DNA of 64,000 nucleotides from Actinomyces graevenitzii C83 (GCF_000239695.1 NZ_JH470338.1:124001-188000); one strand, 5' to 3'. Shown: positions 1-8,900, counted from the first letter of the stretch. Translations and numbers: made by a program. The notes: generated by a model from the letters alone, not told the origin.

Positions 1-20
1 ACGGCAAGAATGGTGAGCTG

Positions 21-1133
21 GTGACCGAAAAGAGCATTTTCGAGTCCTCCTACCCCGAGATTCGCCGTCCTGAGGTGCAAGAGCACGTATCTCTAAGCGA
101 GCGCCTAAACCAGCTGCGCGACTCTGAGCTCAAGCGCCGCGACCGCCTGGTTTACGCCACTCCCGAACAGGAGCCAGTGCTGGAGGTTAAAAACCTGTCC
201 ATTGCCTTCCCCGCCCAGCACGGTGACGTCAACATTGTTGACAACGTCTCCTTCTCGGTGCGCCCGGGTGAAACCATGGGTCTGGTGGGTGAATCCGGTT
301 GCGGTAAGTCCATCTCCTCCATGGCGGTTATGGGCCTGCTCCCGCCCAGCGCCCGCATCAGCGGTGAAATCCTGTTCAAGGGCAAGAACATCTTGGAGAT
401 GACCCCGCAGCAGCACAATGACCTGCGTGGCCACGAAATGAGCATGATCTACCAGGACGCGCTCAGCTCGCTTAACCCCTCCATGCTGATCAAGGCCCAG
501 ATGAAGCAGCTAACTCGACGCGGGGGCACCCGCAGCGCTGAGGAACTGCTGGAACTGGTGGGTCTAGACCCGGTGCGTACCCTGCAAAGCTACCCGCACG
601 AGCTTTCCGGCGGTCAGCGTCAGCGCGTACTGATTGCTATGGCCCTAACCCGCGACCCCTCGCTGGTGATCGCTGACGAGCCCACCACCGCCCTGGACGT
701 GACCGTGCAAAAGCAGGTGGTTGACCTGCTCAACAAGCTGCGTGAAGAGCTCGGCTTCGCAATGGTCTTCGTCTCTCACGACCTGGCGCTGGTGGCCAAG
801 CTGGCCCACCGCATCACGGTTATGTACGCCGGCCAGGTGGTTGAGCAGGCTGAAACCATGGAGCTGCTAACCAACCCCACCCACGAATACACCCGTGGCC
901 TGCTAGGTGCGGTGCTCTCCATTGAGGCTGGCTCCAACCGTCTGCACCAGGTGCGCGGCACCGTGCCCTCGCCGCGTGAGTTTGTCGACGGCGACCGTTT
1001 CGCCCCGCGCTCTAGCCACCCCGAGGTTGGGCTACACACCCGCCCTGTACTTAAGCCGGTTGATGGCAACCCCAACCACGTATTTGCTATCACCCCTGAG
1101 CTTGAGGCGCTGCTGAAGAAAGAGGCAAAGTGA
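21..1133 (+). CDS. Peptide-type ABC transporter ATP-binding protein (DppD/OppD-like), probable sialic-acid importer
   Basis: This is an ATPase subunit of an importer of the dipeptide/oligopeptide class. It has Walker A GESGCGKS near residue 90, signature LSGGQRQR near 195, Walker B VIADEPTTALD near 216, an H-loop VSHD, and the oligopeptide-type C-terminal extension. The first 50 residues are longer than usual. The frame stays open to the left edge, so the GTG at 21 is tentative and the protein may begin upstream or be fused to a permease. A different frame ends with TGA at 22-24, overlapping this GTG, which fits the tail of an upstream permease gene. It overlaps the next ATPase gene by 4 bases. 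Sialic acid as substrate is inferred only from the following nanA, nanK and nanE genes. Confidence 0.85.
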   Translation: MTEKSIFESSYPEIRRPEVQEHVSLSERLNQLRDSELKRRDRLVYATPEQEPVLEVKNLSIAFPAQHGDVNIVDNVSFSVRPGETMGLVGESGCGKSISSMAVMGLLPPSARISGEILFKGKNILEMTPQQHNDLRGHEMSMIYQDALSSLNPSMLIKAQMKQLTRRGGTRSAEELLELVGLDPVRTLQSYPHELSGGQRQRVLIAMALTRDPSLVIADEPTTALDVTVQKQVVDLLNKLREELGFAMVFVSHDLALVAKLAHRITVMYAGQVVEQAETMELLTNPTHEYTRGLLGAVLSIEAGSNRLHQVRGTVPSPREFVDGDRFAPRSSHPEVGLHTRPVLKPVDGNPNHVFAITPELEALLKKEAK

Positions 1134-1969
1134 TGAGCCAGGCATGGGACCCCAAAGATCCGGTAGTTGAACTACGCAACGTCAACGTCATCCACAAGTC
1201 ACGTACCGGCGGGCTTTTCCACCCTGACACGGTGCACGCGGTTAACGACGTTTCGTTAACTGTCAGCCGTGGCCAAACCCTGGGAATCGTGGGTGAATCT
1301 GGTTGTGGTAAATCCACCACCGCCCGCGTAATGGTGGGTTTGCAGCCCATCACCAGCGGTGAGGTGCTGTTCAAGGGCCGCAAGCTCACCCACTCCAAGG
1401 CTGACCGACGCGATCTGGGACGCTCCATTTCGGTAGTGTTCCAGGATCCGGCCACCGCCTTGAACCCGCGCATGATCGTGCACGACACCCTAATTGACCC
1501 GCTTAACGTACACGGCATTGGTTCACCCAAGGACCGCGAGGCGCGCGTACGTGAGCTGCTGGCACTGGTTGGTTTGCCGCTAAGTGCCCTGGATGTGTTG
1601 CCGCGCCAAATCTCCGGCGGTCAGCGTCAGCGTGTGGCTATTGCCCGTGCGCTGGCTTTGGACCCCGACATTATCGTGGCCGATGAGCCCACCAGTGCTT
1701 TGGACGTGTCGGTGCGCGCCCAGGTGCTCAACCTATTGCAGGATCTAAAAGCCTCGCTGGGTTTGGGCCTGGTTTTCATCTCCCACGACATCAACACGGT
1801 GCGCTATGTATCTGACCGTATTGCAGTTATGTACTACGGCAAGATCATTGAAGAAAACACCACCCAGGAAATCTTTGCTCACCCCAAAGATGCCTACACC
1901 CGCAAGCTGCTTTCGGCTGTGCCTTCGCTTTTGAATGACGCGGGGCCTAAGGCGTCCCCGGCGGCCTAA
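1130..1969 (+). CDS. Peptide-type ABC transporter ATP-binding protein (DppF/OppF-like), probable sialic-acid importer
   Basis: This is the second ATPase of the same importer and would pair with the preceding subunit on the cytoplasmic face. It has Walker A GESGCGKST near residue 57, signature ISGGQRQR near 161, Walker B IIVADEPTSALD and H-loop ISHD. The start is either GTG 1130 (4-base GTGA overlap with the upstream stop) or ATG 1133. Paired DppD/DppF-type ATPases directly followed by nanA, nanK and nanE resemble the peptide-class (Sat-like) sialic-acid transporters described in other bacteria. The substrate assignment is contextual. Confidence 0.88.
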   Translation: MMSQAWDPKDPVVELRNVNVIHKSRTGGLFHPDTVHAVNDVSLTVSRGQTLGIVGESGCGKSTTARVMVGLQPITSGEVLFKGRKLTHSKADRRDLGRSISVVFQDPATALNPRMIVHDTLIDPLNVHGIGSPKDREARVRELLALVGLPLSALDVLPRQISGGQRQRVAIARALALDPDIIVADEPTSALDVSVRAQVLNLLQDLKASLGLGLVFISHDINTVRYVSDRIAVMYYGKIIEENTTQEIFAHPKDAYTRKLLSAVPSLLNDAGPKASPAA

Positions 1970-2022
1970 GCACAGCTAAAAGAATCAGATAATTTCCACT
2001 AAAAAGAATCGCAGGAACAATC

Positions 2023-2943
2023 ATGGATAAGCGTTTCACCGGTATGATCCCGCCGGTCGTAACCCCCTTCACCGCTGAAGGCGAAGTTGACCTAGAAGCC
2101 CTAGACCGCGTCATTGAGCACCTGATCGAGGGAGGCATGAACGGCCTGTTCATCCTCGGCTCTTCCGGCGAGGTGGCCTACCTAAACGACGCCCAGCGCG
2201 ACGCCGTCACTGCTCGCACCGTAGCCACCGCTGCCGGCCGCGTGCCGGTGCTGGTGGGTGCCATTGAAACCACCGCCAAGCGCGTCATTGACCGGGCCCT
2301 GCGCGCCCAGGAGCTAGGCGCCGACGCGATTGTGGCCGCCGGCCCCTTCTACGCCCTGCCCAGCGCCGCTGAAGTAGCCGACCACTTCCGCGCCATCCAC
2401 GCCGCCATTGACCTGCCCCTGTTCGCCTACGACGTGCCCGTGCGTCTAGGTGGCCTAAAGCTTGGCCGCGACATGCTGGTTGAGCTGGGTAAGGAAGGCG
2501 TAATCGTAGGTGTTAAGGACTCCTCTGGCGACGACGTCGGCTTCCGTCGCCTGGTGGCTGCCAACGAGGCCGCCGGTCACCCCCTAAGCCTGCTAACCGG
2601 CCACGAGTGCGTGGTTGACGGCATGTTGCTGCTAGGTGCCGACGGCGCCGTACCCGGCTACGGCAACGTAGACCCCCGTTCCTACGCGCAGCTGCTTGAA
2701 GCCGCGCGTGCCCACGAGTGGGACAAGGCCCGCGAGATCCAGGACCGTATCTGCGCAGGCTTCGAGATCGTGTTCGCGGTTAAGGGCCAGGGTGCTGACG
2801 GCACCGGTATCCCCGCGTTCAAGACTGCCATGGAGGCTGTAGGCGTACTAGACAATGCCTACATGGCTCCGCCGGTTAAGGCGCTAGAAGGCGAAAACCG
2901 TCAGCGCGTGATCGACATTGTGCACGCCGTGGGTCTGGCCTAG
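2023..2943 (+). CDS. nanA: N-acetylneuraminate lyase (DapA/NanA aldolase family)
   Basis: Class I aldolase of the dihydrodipicolinate synthase/N-acetylneuraminate lyase family, 306 residues as expected. It has the family motif GSSGE near residue 46, a Tyr in the YDVP segment near 137, and the Schiff-base Lys in GVKDSSGD near 167. The lyase would split N-acetylneuraminate to N-acetylmannosamine and pyruvate in the cytoplasm. The family also contains dihydrodipicolinate synthases, but the directly following ROK kinase and NanE epimerase favour NanA. The start ATG 2023 is preceded by an AGGA ribosome-binding site. CTA leucine codons are frequent, as in its neighbours. Confidence 0.87.
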   Translation: MDKRFTGMIPPVVTPFTAEGEVDLEALDRVIEHLIEGGMNGLFILGSSGEVAYLNDAQRDAVTARTVATAAGRVPVLVGAIETTAKRVIDRALRAQELGADAIVAAGPFYALPSAAEVADHFRAIHAAIDLPLFAYDVPVRLGGLKLGRDMLVELGKEGVIVGVKDSSGDDVGFRRLVAANEAAGHPLSLLTGHECVVDGMLLLGADGAVPGYGNVDPRSYAQLLEAARAHEWDKAREIQDRICAGFEIVFAVKGQGADGTGIPAFKTAMEAVGVLDNAYMAPPVKALEGENRQRVIDIVHAVGLA

Positions 2944-2956
2944 TTAAGGCCTGCGT

Positions 2957-2989
2957 ATGGCCGGACCTGATTTATTTGGGTCCGGCCAT
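2957..2989 (+). terminator. Perfect hairpin between nanA and nanK
   Basis: Arms 2957-2967 and 2979-2989 pair over 11 bp with an 11-nt loop. No proper T-tract follows, so this may be a weak terminator, an attenuator or an mRNA-stabilising stem that uncouples nanK-nanE from the upstream genes. Seen directly; the role is inferred. Confidence 0.55.
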
Positions 2990-3030
2990 TTGCGTAACTG
3001 CCGGTAGCTGCGCCGGATAGAAGGAAAATC

Positions 3031-3993
3031 ATGCAAAAACTTGTTGTGGGAATTGACTTAGGCGGCACCAAAATGGCTGGCGCCCTGGTTGATAGTGCGG
3101 GCAACCTAGTTGGCCCCATCCTTAAAGTACCTACCCCCGCCCATGACGGGCGCGCGGCCATGCTTGACGCTATCGCCGAGCTGGCGGGCAAAGTTATTGC
3201 TGCGGGAACCGCCAACAGCGGTGAATGGACCATTGCCGGGGTGGGGATCGGCACGGCTGGGGTAGTGGATGTAACCAGCGGCTCTATCGTGGCCTCCACC
3301 GACGCCATCAGTGAATGGGCCGGCACCCAGGTGCGTGAAGGGGTAGGTCAGCGCCTTAAAGAAGCTGGCTACAACGTGCCCATCCACGTTGAAAACGATG
3401 TGGACGCTCACGCCGGCGGGGAAGCTTGGTTGGGAGCTGGACGCGGGGCCCGCTGCGCCATTGTGGTGGCCGTGGGCACGGGCGTAGGCGGCGCCGTCGT
3501 AATTGACGGGCAAACCTGGCGCGGCACCCACCACCTAGCCGGGGACCTGGGCCACTTCCCAGCCGTTGGGGCGCAAGGCGAGCCGTGCACCTGCGGGCGC
3601 TTTGGTCACCTCGAAGCCGTCAGCGCCGGCCCCCAAATTTACCGGCGTTACCTGGCCCTGGGGGGAGACGCGCAGGTCAGCGGCACCCGCGAGCTGGAAA
3701 CTCGGGCTGAAGCCGGCGATGAGCTAGCCGCGCAGGTTTACCGCGACTCGGCCCAGGCACTAGCAAACGTGCTGGTGGGGCTGGCTTACACGCTTGACCC
3801 TGACTGCATCATTATTTCGGGCGGCCTAGCTAACGCCGGCAAGTGCTGGTGGGGCCCGCTGCAGGAAACCTTTAAGGCCCAGCTCAGTGGGCCGCTGGAA
3901 AATCTAGAACTCGTAAGCGCCCAGCTGGGCTCCACCGCCCCCATTGTGGGGGCCGCGCGCGGAGCCTGGCAGCTAATTAACGCAGCTAATTAA
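3031..3993 (+). CDS. nanK: ROK-family N-acetylmannosamine kinase
   Basis: Sugar kinase of the ROK family, 320 residues, with N-terminal phosphate loop DLGGTKMAGAL, a catalytic Asp in the VENDVDAHA segment near residue 120, and GTGVGGAVV. The family zinc motif is present as CTCGRFGHLE: the third cysteine of the usual C-x-C-G-x2-G-C is replaced by His, which could still bind zinc. Between nanA and nanE it would convert N-acetylmannosamine to its 6-phosphate. The preceding AGAAGGAAAATC is a good ribosome-binding site for ATG 3031. ROK glucokinases look similar, so the substrate rests on context. Confidence 0.85.
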   Translation: MQKLVVGIDLGGTKMAGALVDSAGNLVGPILKVPTPAHDGRAAMLDAIAELAGKVIAAGTANSGEWTIAGVGIGTAGVVDVTSGSIVASTDAISEWAGTQVREGVGQRLKEAGYNVPIHVENDVDAHAGGEAWLGAGRGARCAIVVAVGTGVGGAVVIDGQTWRGTHHLAGDLGHFPAVGAQGEPCTCGRFGHLEAVSAGPQIYRRYLALGGDAQVSGTRELETRAEAGDELAAQVYRDSAQALANVLVGLAYTLDPDCIIISGGLANAGKCWWGPLQETFKAQLSGPLENLELVSAQLGSTAPIVGAARGAWQLINAAN

Positions 3994-4006
3994 CTAGGAG
4001 AAAATT

Positions 4007-4690
4007 GTGACTAACGTAATTGAGCAGATCAAAGGCGGTTTGATCGCCTCGGCGCAGGCTTACCCGGGTGAGCCTATGCGTGACCCGCGCACTATGGACC
4101 AGATCGCCCAGGCTTGCGTGCTGGGTGGGGCCGTGGCTATCCGCGCCCAGGGGCTAGCTGACCTGGCCCTTATCAACCAGCACGTGGATGTGCCCGTGAT
4201 TGGTTTGTGGAAAGACGGTCACGACGGCGTCTTTATCACCCCCACGCTCACTCACGCTGTGGCTGTGGCCGCCACCGGCAGCCAGATTGTGGCTATTGAC
4301 GGCACCCGCCGCCCGCGTCCCGATGGGCGCAGCTTCGCCCAGACGGTAAGCGAACTAAAGGCTGCTTTCCCGCAGGTGCTGGTGATGGCCGACTGCGGTA
4401 GCGTCGATGACGCTAAGGCCTCCCAGGATGGGGGAGCGGACCTAGTGGGCACCACCCTAGCGGGTTACACCGGTGAGCGGCCCAAGACTGAAGGGCCCGA
4501 CTGGGAGGTGATTGAGCAGGTGCTAAACATTGCGCAGGTGCCTGTTATCGCCGAAGGACGCATTCACACTCCCGCTCACGCCGCCCAGGCGATCCAAATG
4601 GGGGTCCACGCAGTGGTGGTTGGAACCGCCATTACCCACCCCACCAGCATCACTTCATGGTTTGTAGGTGCTGTAAAAAACGTGCAATAA
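4007..4690 (+). CDS. nanE: N-acetylmannosamine-6-phosphate 2-epimerase
   Basis: TIM-barrel epimerase of the NanE family, 227 residues. Visible family segments include GGLIASAQA, WKDGHDGVFITPT, a catalytic-type Asp in VMADCG, GTTLAGYT, and the phosphate-binding AEGRIHTP followed by VVVGTAIT. It would convert N-acetylmannosamine-6-phosphate to N-acetylglucosamine-6-phosphate, linking sialic-acid catabolism to amino-sugar catabolism. The GTG start at 4007 has a strong AGGAG 10 nt upstream and lies 13 nt after nanK, so the two are cotranscribed. nanA, nanK and nanE as neighbours make all three assignments mutually supporting. Confidence 0.92.
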   Translation: MTNVIEQIKGGLIASAQAYPGEPMRDPRTMDQIAQACVLGGAVAIRAQGLADLALINQHVDVPVIGLWKDGHDGVFITPTLTHAVAVAATGSQIVAIDGTRRPRPDGRSFAQTVSELKAAFPQVLVMADCGSVDDAKASQDGGADLVGTTLAGYTGERPKTEGPDWEVIEQVLNIAQVPVIAEGRIHTPAHAAQAIQMGVHAVVVGTAITHPTSITSWFVGAVKNVQ

Positions 4691-4703
4691 GCCTGCGATC
4701 GTG

Positions 4704-4731
4704 TTCTAATAAGGACATATAAGCGTATATT
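4704..4731 (+). promoter_or_regulatory. Candidate promoter for the HU gene
   Basis: An AT-rich stretch upstream of HU contains a good -10 match TATATT at 4726-4731, with a weak -35 (TTCTAA, 4704-4709) 16 nt upstream. This implies a 5' leader of about 100 nt. The assignment is by pattern only. Confidence 0.3.
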
Positions 4732-4836
4732 CTCAATCGCATGGCGTGTAGAAGGTGACAGATTAGCGCAATATGCGTACCGTTTGTCATACGAGACGCC
4801 GCCGGCGAATCCCTACCATTCCGGATGGAGAACACT

Positions 4837-5121
4837 ATGTCCGTCAACCGCACTGAGCTGATTGCTGCAATTGCCGAGCGCGCTAACCTGACCAAGACCG
4901 AGGCCGAGGCTTTCCTGTCTGCTTTCCAGGACGTCTTGGTTGAGAACGTTGCTAAGGGTGAAGCCGTGAAGATCACCGGCCTAATGGGTATCGAGCGTGT
5001 TGAGCGCGCGGCCCGCACCGGCCGTAACCCCCGTACCGGTGAGGAAATCCAGATTCCCGCTGGTTACGGCGTTAAGCTAACCGTCGGCTCCACCTTGAAG
5101 AAGGCTGTAGCCAACAACTGA
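4837..5121 (+). CDS. hup: HU-family nucleoid DNA-binding protein
   Basis: Small histone-like protein of about 94 residues that binds and bends DNA as a dimer. It starts with MSVNRTELIAAIA and has the conserved GRNPRTGEEIQIPA arm and the C-terminal KLTVGSTLKKAV segment. ATG 4837 is preferred over the in-frame ATG 4825 because GGAG at 4827-4830 lies 6 nt before it and would overlap the earlier ATG. It is a single-gene unit with a strong terminator immediately after. It lacks the long basic Lys/Ala-rich tail of mycobacterial HupB. Confidence 0.95.
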   Translation: MSVNRTELIAAIAERANLTKTEAEAFLSAFQDVLVENVAKGEAVKITGLMGIERVERAARTGRNPRTGEEIQIPAGYGVKLTVGSTLKKAVANN

Positions 5122-5142
5122 TTGCGCCCAGGCGCAGTTAAC

Positions 5143-5176
5143 ACAGGGCAGCACCCGCGCAGTGCTGTCCTGTTTT
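5143..5176 (+). terminator. Intrinsic terminator after HU
   Basis: A 12-bp stem with one mismatch (arms 5143-5154 and 5162-5173) and a 7-nt loop is followed by a T-rich run. It ends the monocistronic HU transcript. Confidence 0.8.
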
Positions 5177-5534
5177 GCTTTTACGGCCCGGCTATTTTCT
5201 TCGCTGGCGGAGCGCCGGAGCTGGCTGCGGCCGGCTGCGCTGGCAGCGGCGACGGCGCGCGGGCTAGCTGCGTAGCGTCAGGGCTTGCACGTGGCTGCGG
5301 GCGGCTGCGGCGCGGGCGCCGGCTTTAAAGGGGCGACGGCGTACTTTGTTAGCCCCTATGACGCGCGCTAACGCCGCCTTAGTCATGTGTTAGCACCCGG
5401 TTAAAGCCCCCGCTGCCTACCCAGGCTTTTGGCCCGGCAAATGTCCTGCAATGGGCCTTAAAAGACCTATAGGGGACCTGAATTCATCCCAGCGAATGAG
5501 GCCCCAGCAGCCTAAACGTGTTCAAAATTGCTTT
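5177..5534. other. Non-coding GC-rich intergenic region
   Basis: No convincing gene is visible. The stretch is very GC-rich up to about 5330 and then more mixed. Its open frames lack ribosome-binding sites and family features. It must carry the promoter of the following ABC transporter pair, but no clear -35/-10 is recognisable. Confidence 0.5.
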
Positions 5535-6332
5535 ATGAGCACAGCCACCCCTCCCAGCAACCCCACCCAGAGCCCAAACGCCCTGGATATGGTGGGTTTG
5601 GTTAAAGTTTTTGGATCCAAGGTAGCGGTCGATAACCTTTACTTATCAATCCCTACGGGATCTATTTACGGCGTCGTCGGCCCTAACGGGGCGGGCAAAA
5701 CCACCACCTTGTCAATGACCACGGGCCTACTAACCCCAGATCACGGCAAAGCCTACGTTTTAGGCGTAGATGTGTGGGCGCAACCCCGCCGGGCCAAAGG
5801 ACTACTAGGGGTGCTGCCAGACGGGCTACGCACTTTTGACCGCCTTAGCGGCGCAGAACTGCTCACCTATTGCGGCCTGCTGCGCGGCATGGAGCGTGAA
5901 CAGGTGCTTAAACGCACCCAGCAGCTTCTATTGGCCCTGGGCCTAGCCGACACCGGCAACAAGCTGGTGGCCGACTACAGCGCAGGTATGCGCAAAAAAA
6001 TCAACCTAGCCTGCGCCCTCATCCACGCCCCCAGCGTGCTGGTGCTAGATGAGCCTTTCGAAGCGGTAGACCCGGTTTCAGCCCAAGCCATTATCCAGAT
6101 CCTGCACGAGTTTGTCTCACGCGGGGGCACCGTTGTGCTTTCCAGCCACGTGATGGATACGGTGGCCAAGCTGTGCACACATGTGGCCGTAATCAACGCC
6201 GGGCGAGTAGTGGCCTGCGGGACAGTGGCGCAGGTGGCTGACGGCATGGACCTCAATGAGCGTTTCGTGCAGCTAGTGGGCGGACCCATGCAACACGAGG
6301 AGATGACATGGTTGCAACCCTCGTCAAACTAA
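5535..6332 (+). CDS. ABC transporter ATP-binding protein (ABC-2 exporter type)
   Basis: ATPase partner of the membrane protein encoded next. Walker A is GPNGAGKTT, the signature is the variant YSAGMRKK (usual LSGGM), Walker B is VLVLDEPFEAVDP, and the H-loop is SSHV. ATG 5535 (MSTATPP) is the likely start, although the frame is open back to 5451 and no Shine-Dalgarno is evident; translation may be leaderless or begin at ATG 5589. The gene overlaps the permease gene by 25 bases, implying translational coupling. The substrate is unknown; similar pairs export lipids, antibiotics or bacteriocins. Confidence 0.87.
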   Translation: MSTATPPSNPTQSPNALDMVGLVKVFGSKVAVDNLYLSIPTGSIYGVVGPNGAGKTTTLSMTTGLLTPDHGKAYVLGVDVWAQPRRAKGLLGVLPDGLRTFDRLSGAELLTYCGLLRGMEREQVLKRTQQLLLALGLADTGNKLVADYSAGMRKKINLACALIHAPSVLVLDEPFEAVDPVSAQAIIQILHEFVSRGGTVVLSSHVMDTVAKLCTHVAVINAGRVVACGTVAQVADGMDLNERFVQLVGGPMQHEEMTWLQPSSN

Positions 6333-7942
6333 GGTGGCGCCTAACCATTAATAGCCTGCGCGGCGTCTGGTGGAAAATCCTGCTTGAAGCCTGGCTATTT
6401 CTAAACCTATTTGCATTTTTAGCTTTTGCTATTGGCGGCCTAATTGCTTTAGGTATGCTGGGCTGGCGCTACACCCCGCAGGTTTTAAGTGTACTAGTAA
6501 CCCTAACTGTTACTGGCTGGCTTATTTTCCCGCTACTAATAACCGGTGCAGATAACTCTTTAGAGCCGCGCCAATTACGCCTCTGGGTAGTACCTTCACG
6601 TAAATTAGCAGCCGGGTTAATTGTGGCCGCCGGGGCTGGTGGGCCAGGAATTATTACCGGCCTGGTGCTACTAACCACGGTTATTACCTGGCTGTCACAC
6701 GGCAGCGTAGTGGCAGCAGCATTTGCCCTAGTCAATATGGTGCTAGCCTGGCTAACTGCAGTGATCGGCTCTAGGTGGCTGGTTACTGCGGCCGCGCTTG
6801 GCTATCGACGTCGCAGCCGGGAACTGGTTACCAGCTTTGGCCTATTGCTGATTATTGGTTTAGCGCAGCTACCCAACCTATTTTTTAGTCTGCATTTAGA
6901 TAGCAGCCTTAGCGGCTGGCTGAAGCTGGCACGCTACAGTCAATACCTGCCTACCGCTTGGGCGGGCGCTGCGCCGGCTCAGGCAGCTAGTGGAAACTAC
7001 CTGCTAGCAAGTGCCTTTACAGTGTCTAGTGCGCTGCTAGTGGGCTGCCTGTACTGGCTTTGGCAGCGGGCCATGACTAACGCTATGACCGCCGATGTAG
7101 CCGCTAATGATAAGGGCGCAGGTAAAAACAGTGAACTTAGTAAAGTGTTTGCTGCGCAAGAATTCTTTACTAAATTCATGCCCTCCCCGGCGGCCACGGT
7201 TTGCGCGCGCAGCCTGCGCTATTTAGTGCGTGATTTTAGGCTGCGAATATCATTTATAGCCTGCATTTTTATGATCGTGCTGTTTATGGTGGTGTTTATT
7301 GGTCAAGCACAGCGCTCTGGCAGCGTAATTATGGTCTATTTTGCCTCACTGATGATATCCATAGTTATGGGTTTATCTGTGGCAGATGATTTAGCTACTG
7401 ACTCCACCGCCATTCATACCTCCTTGCTAAGCGGTATTAGCGGCCTGCATGAGCGTCTAGGGCGCTTGGTGGCAACGGCGATCTGGCAGCTGCCGCTGGT
7501 ATTGGTGGTTAGTCTGATCGCGCCGCTGCTTTCCAATCAGGCCAAACACTTACCCATTTTGCTGGGGCTAAACCTGGCCGTGTGGGGAGTAGTGGTAGGC
7601 GTGGCCCAAATTCTGGCAGTGGTTTTCCCCTACCAAACCAACCCGCCTGAAGCTAGCCCGTTTAGTGCCAAAGGCAGCGGGGCTGATGCGCTACTGGCTT
7701 CACTAGCTCAGATGGGTTCAATGCTGGCTTCTATGCTGTTGGTAACCCCCACCATTGCCCTGAGCGTTTACTGCGGCGTTAGCGAAAACTTCCAGTTGGC
7801 CTGGCTTTGCGTGGTTCTGGGAGTGGTTAACGCGCTGGTTGTGATGGTTGTAGGTGTACGTATGGGCGGCAAGCTGCTAGATGGGCGCTGGGCGCGACTG
7901 TTGTTCACCATTTCGCAGTGGCCTGGTCACACTCAAAGCTAG
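6308..7942 (+). CDS. Multi-spanning ABC exporter membrane protein
   Basis: This 544-residue protein is strongly hydrophobic, with about a dozen candidate membrane segments in two blocks split by a hydrophilic stretch around residues 255-300. It starts inside the end of the ATPase gene, so the two are translated together. It has no recognisable motif beyond the ABC-2-like layout. Its codon use is slightly richer in A and T than that of neighbours. It is probably the transmembrane half of the exporter. Confidence 0.8.
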   Translation: MVATLVKLRWRLTINSLRGVWWKILLEAWLFLNLFAFLAFAIGGLIALGMLGWRYTPQVLSVLVTLTVTGWLIFPLLITGADNSLEPRQLRLWVVPSRKLAAGLIVAAGAGGPGIITGLVLLTTVITWLSHGSVVAAAFALVNMVLAWLTAVIGSRWLVTAAALGYRRRSRELVTSFGLLLIIGLAQLPNLFFSLHLDSSLSGWLKLARYSQYLPTAWAGAAPAQAASGNYLLASAFTVSSALLVGCLYWLWQRAMTNAMTADVAANDKGAGKNSELSKVFAAQEFFTKFMPSPAATVCARSLRYLVRDFRLRISFIACIFMIVLFMVVFIGQAQRSGSVIMVYFASLMISIVMGLSVADDLATDSTAIHTSLLSGISGLHERLGRLVATAIWQLPLVLVVSLIAPLLSNQAKHLPILLGLNLAVWGVVVGVAQILAVVFPYQTNPPEASPFSAKGSGADALLASLAQMGSMLASMLLVTPTIALSVYCGVSENFQLAWLCVVLGVVNALVVMVVGVRMGGKLLDGRWARLLFTISQWPGHTQS

Positions 7943-7966
7943 GGTTTGACGACGGCGCTGGCTAAT

Positions 7967-7996
7967 GCGGGCTGTGAGCTTATGTTCACAGCCCGC
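7967..7996 (+). terminator. Hairpin ending the ABC exporter operon
   Basis: A perfect 11-bp stem (7967-7977 with 7986-7996) and an 8-nt loop lie 25 nt after the permease stop. There is no T-tract, as often in high-GC actinobacterial terminators. Confidence 0.65.
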
Positions 7997-8016
7997 GAGC
8001 ATATGACCCTATTCAC

Positions 8017-8080
8017 TTTAATGATAGAAGTTGATTGATTGGGTTATAATTTAATCGAAGTTAATCATCTGATTTCATTC
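8017..8080 (+). promoter_or_regulatory. nagB: nagB promoter with possible operator
   Basis: This is an unusually AT-rich patch. It contains a perfect -10 consensus TATAAT at 8045-8050. Around it are repeated GATT/AATC half sites, with GAAGTTGATTGATT and CGAAGTTAATCATC flanking the -10. A regulator binding there could control nagB, but no known amino-sugar operator is matched with confidence. Confidence 0.45.
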
Positions 8081-8101
8081 GTTACATCATTGGAGATGGA
8101 C

Positions 8102-8836
8102 ATGGAAGTTGTTGTTCTACCTGATGCCCAAGCTATCGCTGAGCGCGCCGCAGACGCCATCGAAGCCGTCCTAGTGGCTAAGCCCAACGCGGTTTTGGGT
8201 ACTGCCACCGGTTCTAGCCCGCTACCGCTCTATGACGAGCTAGTGCGCCGCAACCAAGCAGGCAAGCTATCTTTCAAGGACGTCACCGGCTACATGTTGG
8301 ACGAATATGTAGGTCTGCCCGTTGACCACTACGAGCGCTACGCCAACTTCATGGAACGCAACCTGCGCTCGCGCACCGACATGGCTCCTGGCGCCCTACA
8401 CGGCCCTGACGCCCTAAACCCTGACCCGCAGGCCGCCTGTGACGACTATGAGCGCGCCCTGGCTGAGGCTGGTTACGCTGACGTGCAGATTCTAGGTATC
8501 GGCTCTGATGGTCACATTGGCTTCAACGAGCCTGGCGGCCCGCTAGACTCGCGTACCCACCTCGATAAGCTCACCGAGCAGACTCGCCGTGACAACTCGC
8601 GTTTTTTTGATAACGACATCAACAAGGTGCCCACCATGTGCATTACTCAGGGCCTGGCCACCATCATGGAGGCCCGCAAACTGGTACTGATTGCCACCGG
8701 TGAGAACAAGGCTGAAGCCATCAAGCACCTAGTTGAGGGTGAAGTAAGCGAGCAGTGGCCGGCCACGGTAATGCAGCGTCACCCCGACGCCCTGGTGCTG
8801 CTAGACGCCGCTGCCGCCTCCAAGCTGAGCAAGTAA
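8102..8836 (+). CDS. nagB: Glucosamine-6-phosphate deaminase
   Basis: Converts glucosamine-6-phosphate to fructose-6-phosphate and ammonia, the last step of the amino-sugar route fed by the nan genes. Family features are GTATGSSPLPLY near residue 35, DEYVGLP with the catalytic Asp, and GIGSDGHIGFNEPG near 130. ATG 8102 is favoured over ATG 8096 because GGAG at 8092-8095 is 6 nt away from it. From 8102 the protein is about 244 residues, close to family size. No nagA is seen in the window. Confidence 0.9.
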   Translation: MEVVVLPDAQAIAERAADAIEAVLVAKPNAVLGTATGSSPLPLYDELVRRNQAGKLSFKDVTGYMLDEYVGLPVDHYERYANFMERNLRSRTDMAPGALHGPDALNPDPQAACDDYERALAEAGYADVQILGIGSDGHIGFNEPGGPLDSRTHLDKLTEQTRRDNSRFFDNDINKVPTMCITQGLATIMEARKLVLIATGENKAEAIKHLVEGEVSEQWPATVMQRHPDALVLLDAAAASKLSK

Positions 8837-8900
8837 CGCCGCCATAAGCCACTGAGGGGCGGCACAGCCCGCTTCAGTTGTCGTTCCCCCAGTTATGAAA

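Noticed and set aside
5122..5328. 68-codon open frame after HU
   Set aside because: It starts at the HU stop and overlaps the terminator hairpin; composition is GC-rich filler with no ribosome-binding site.
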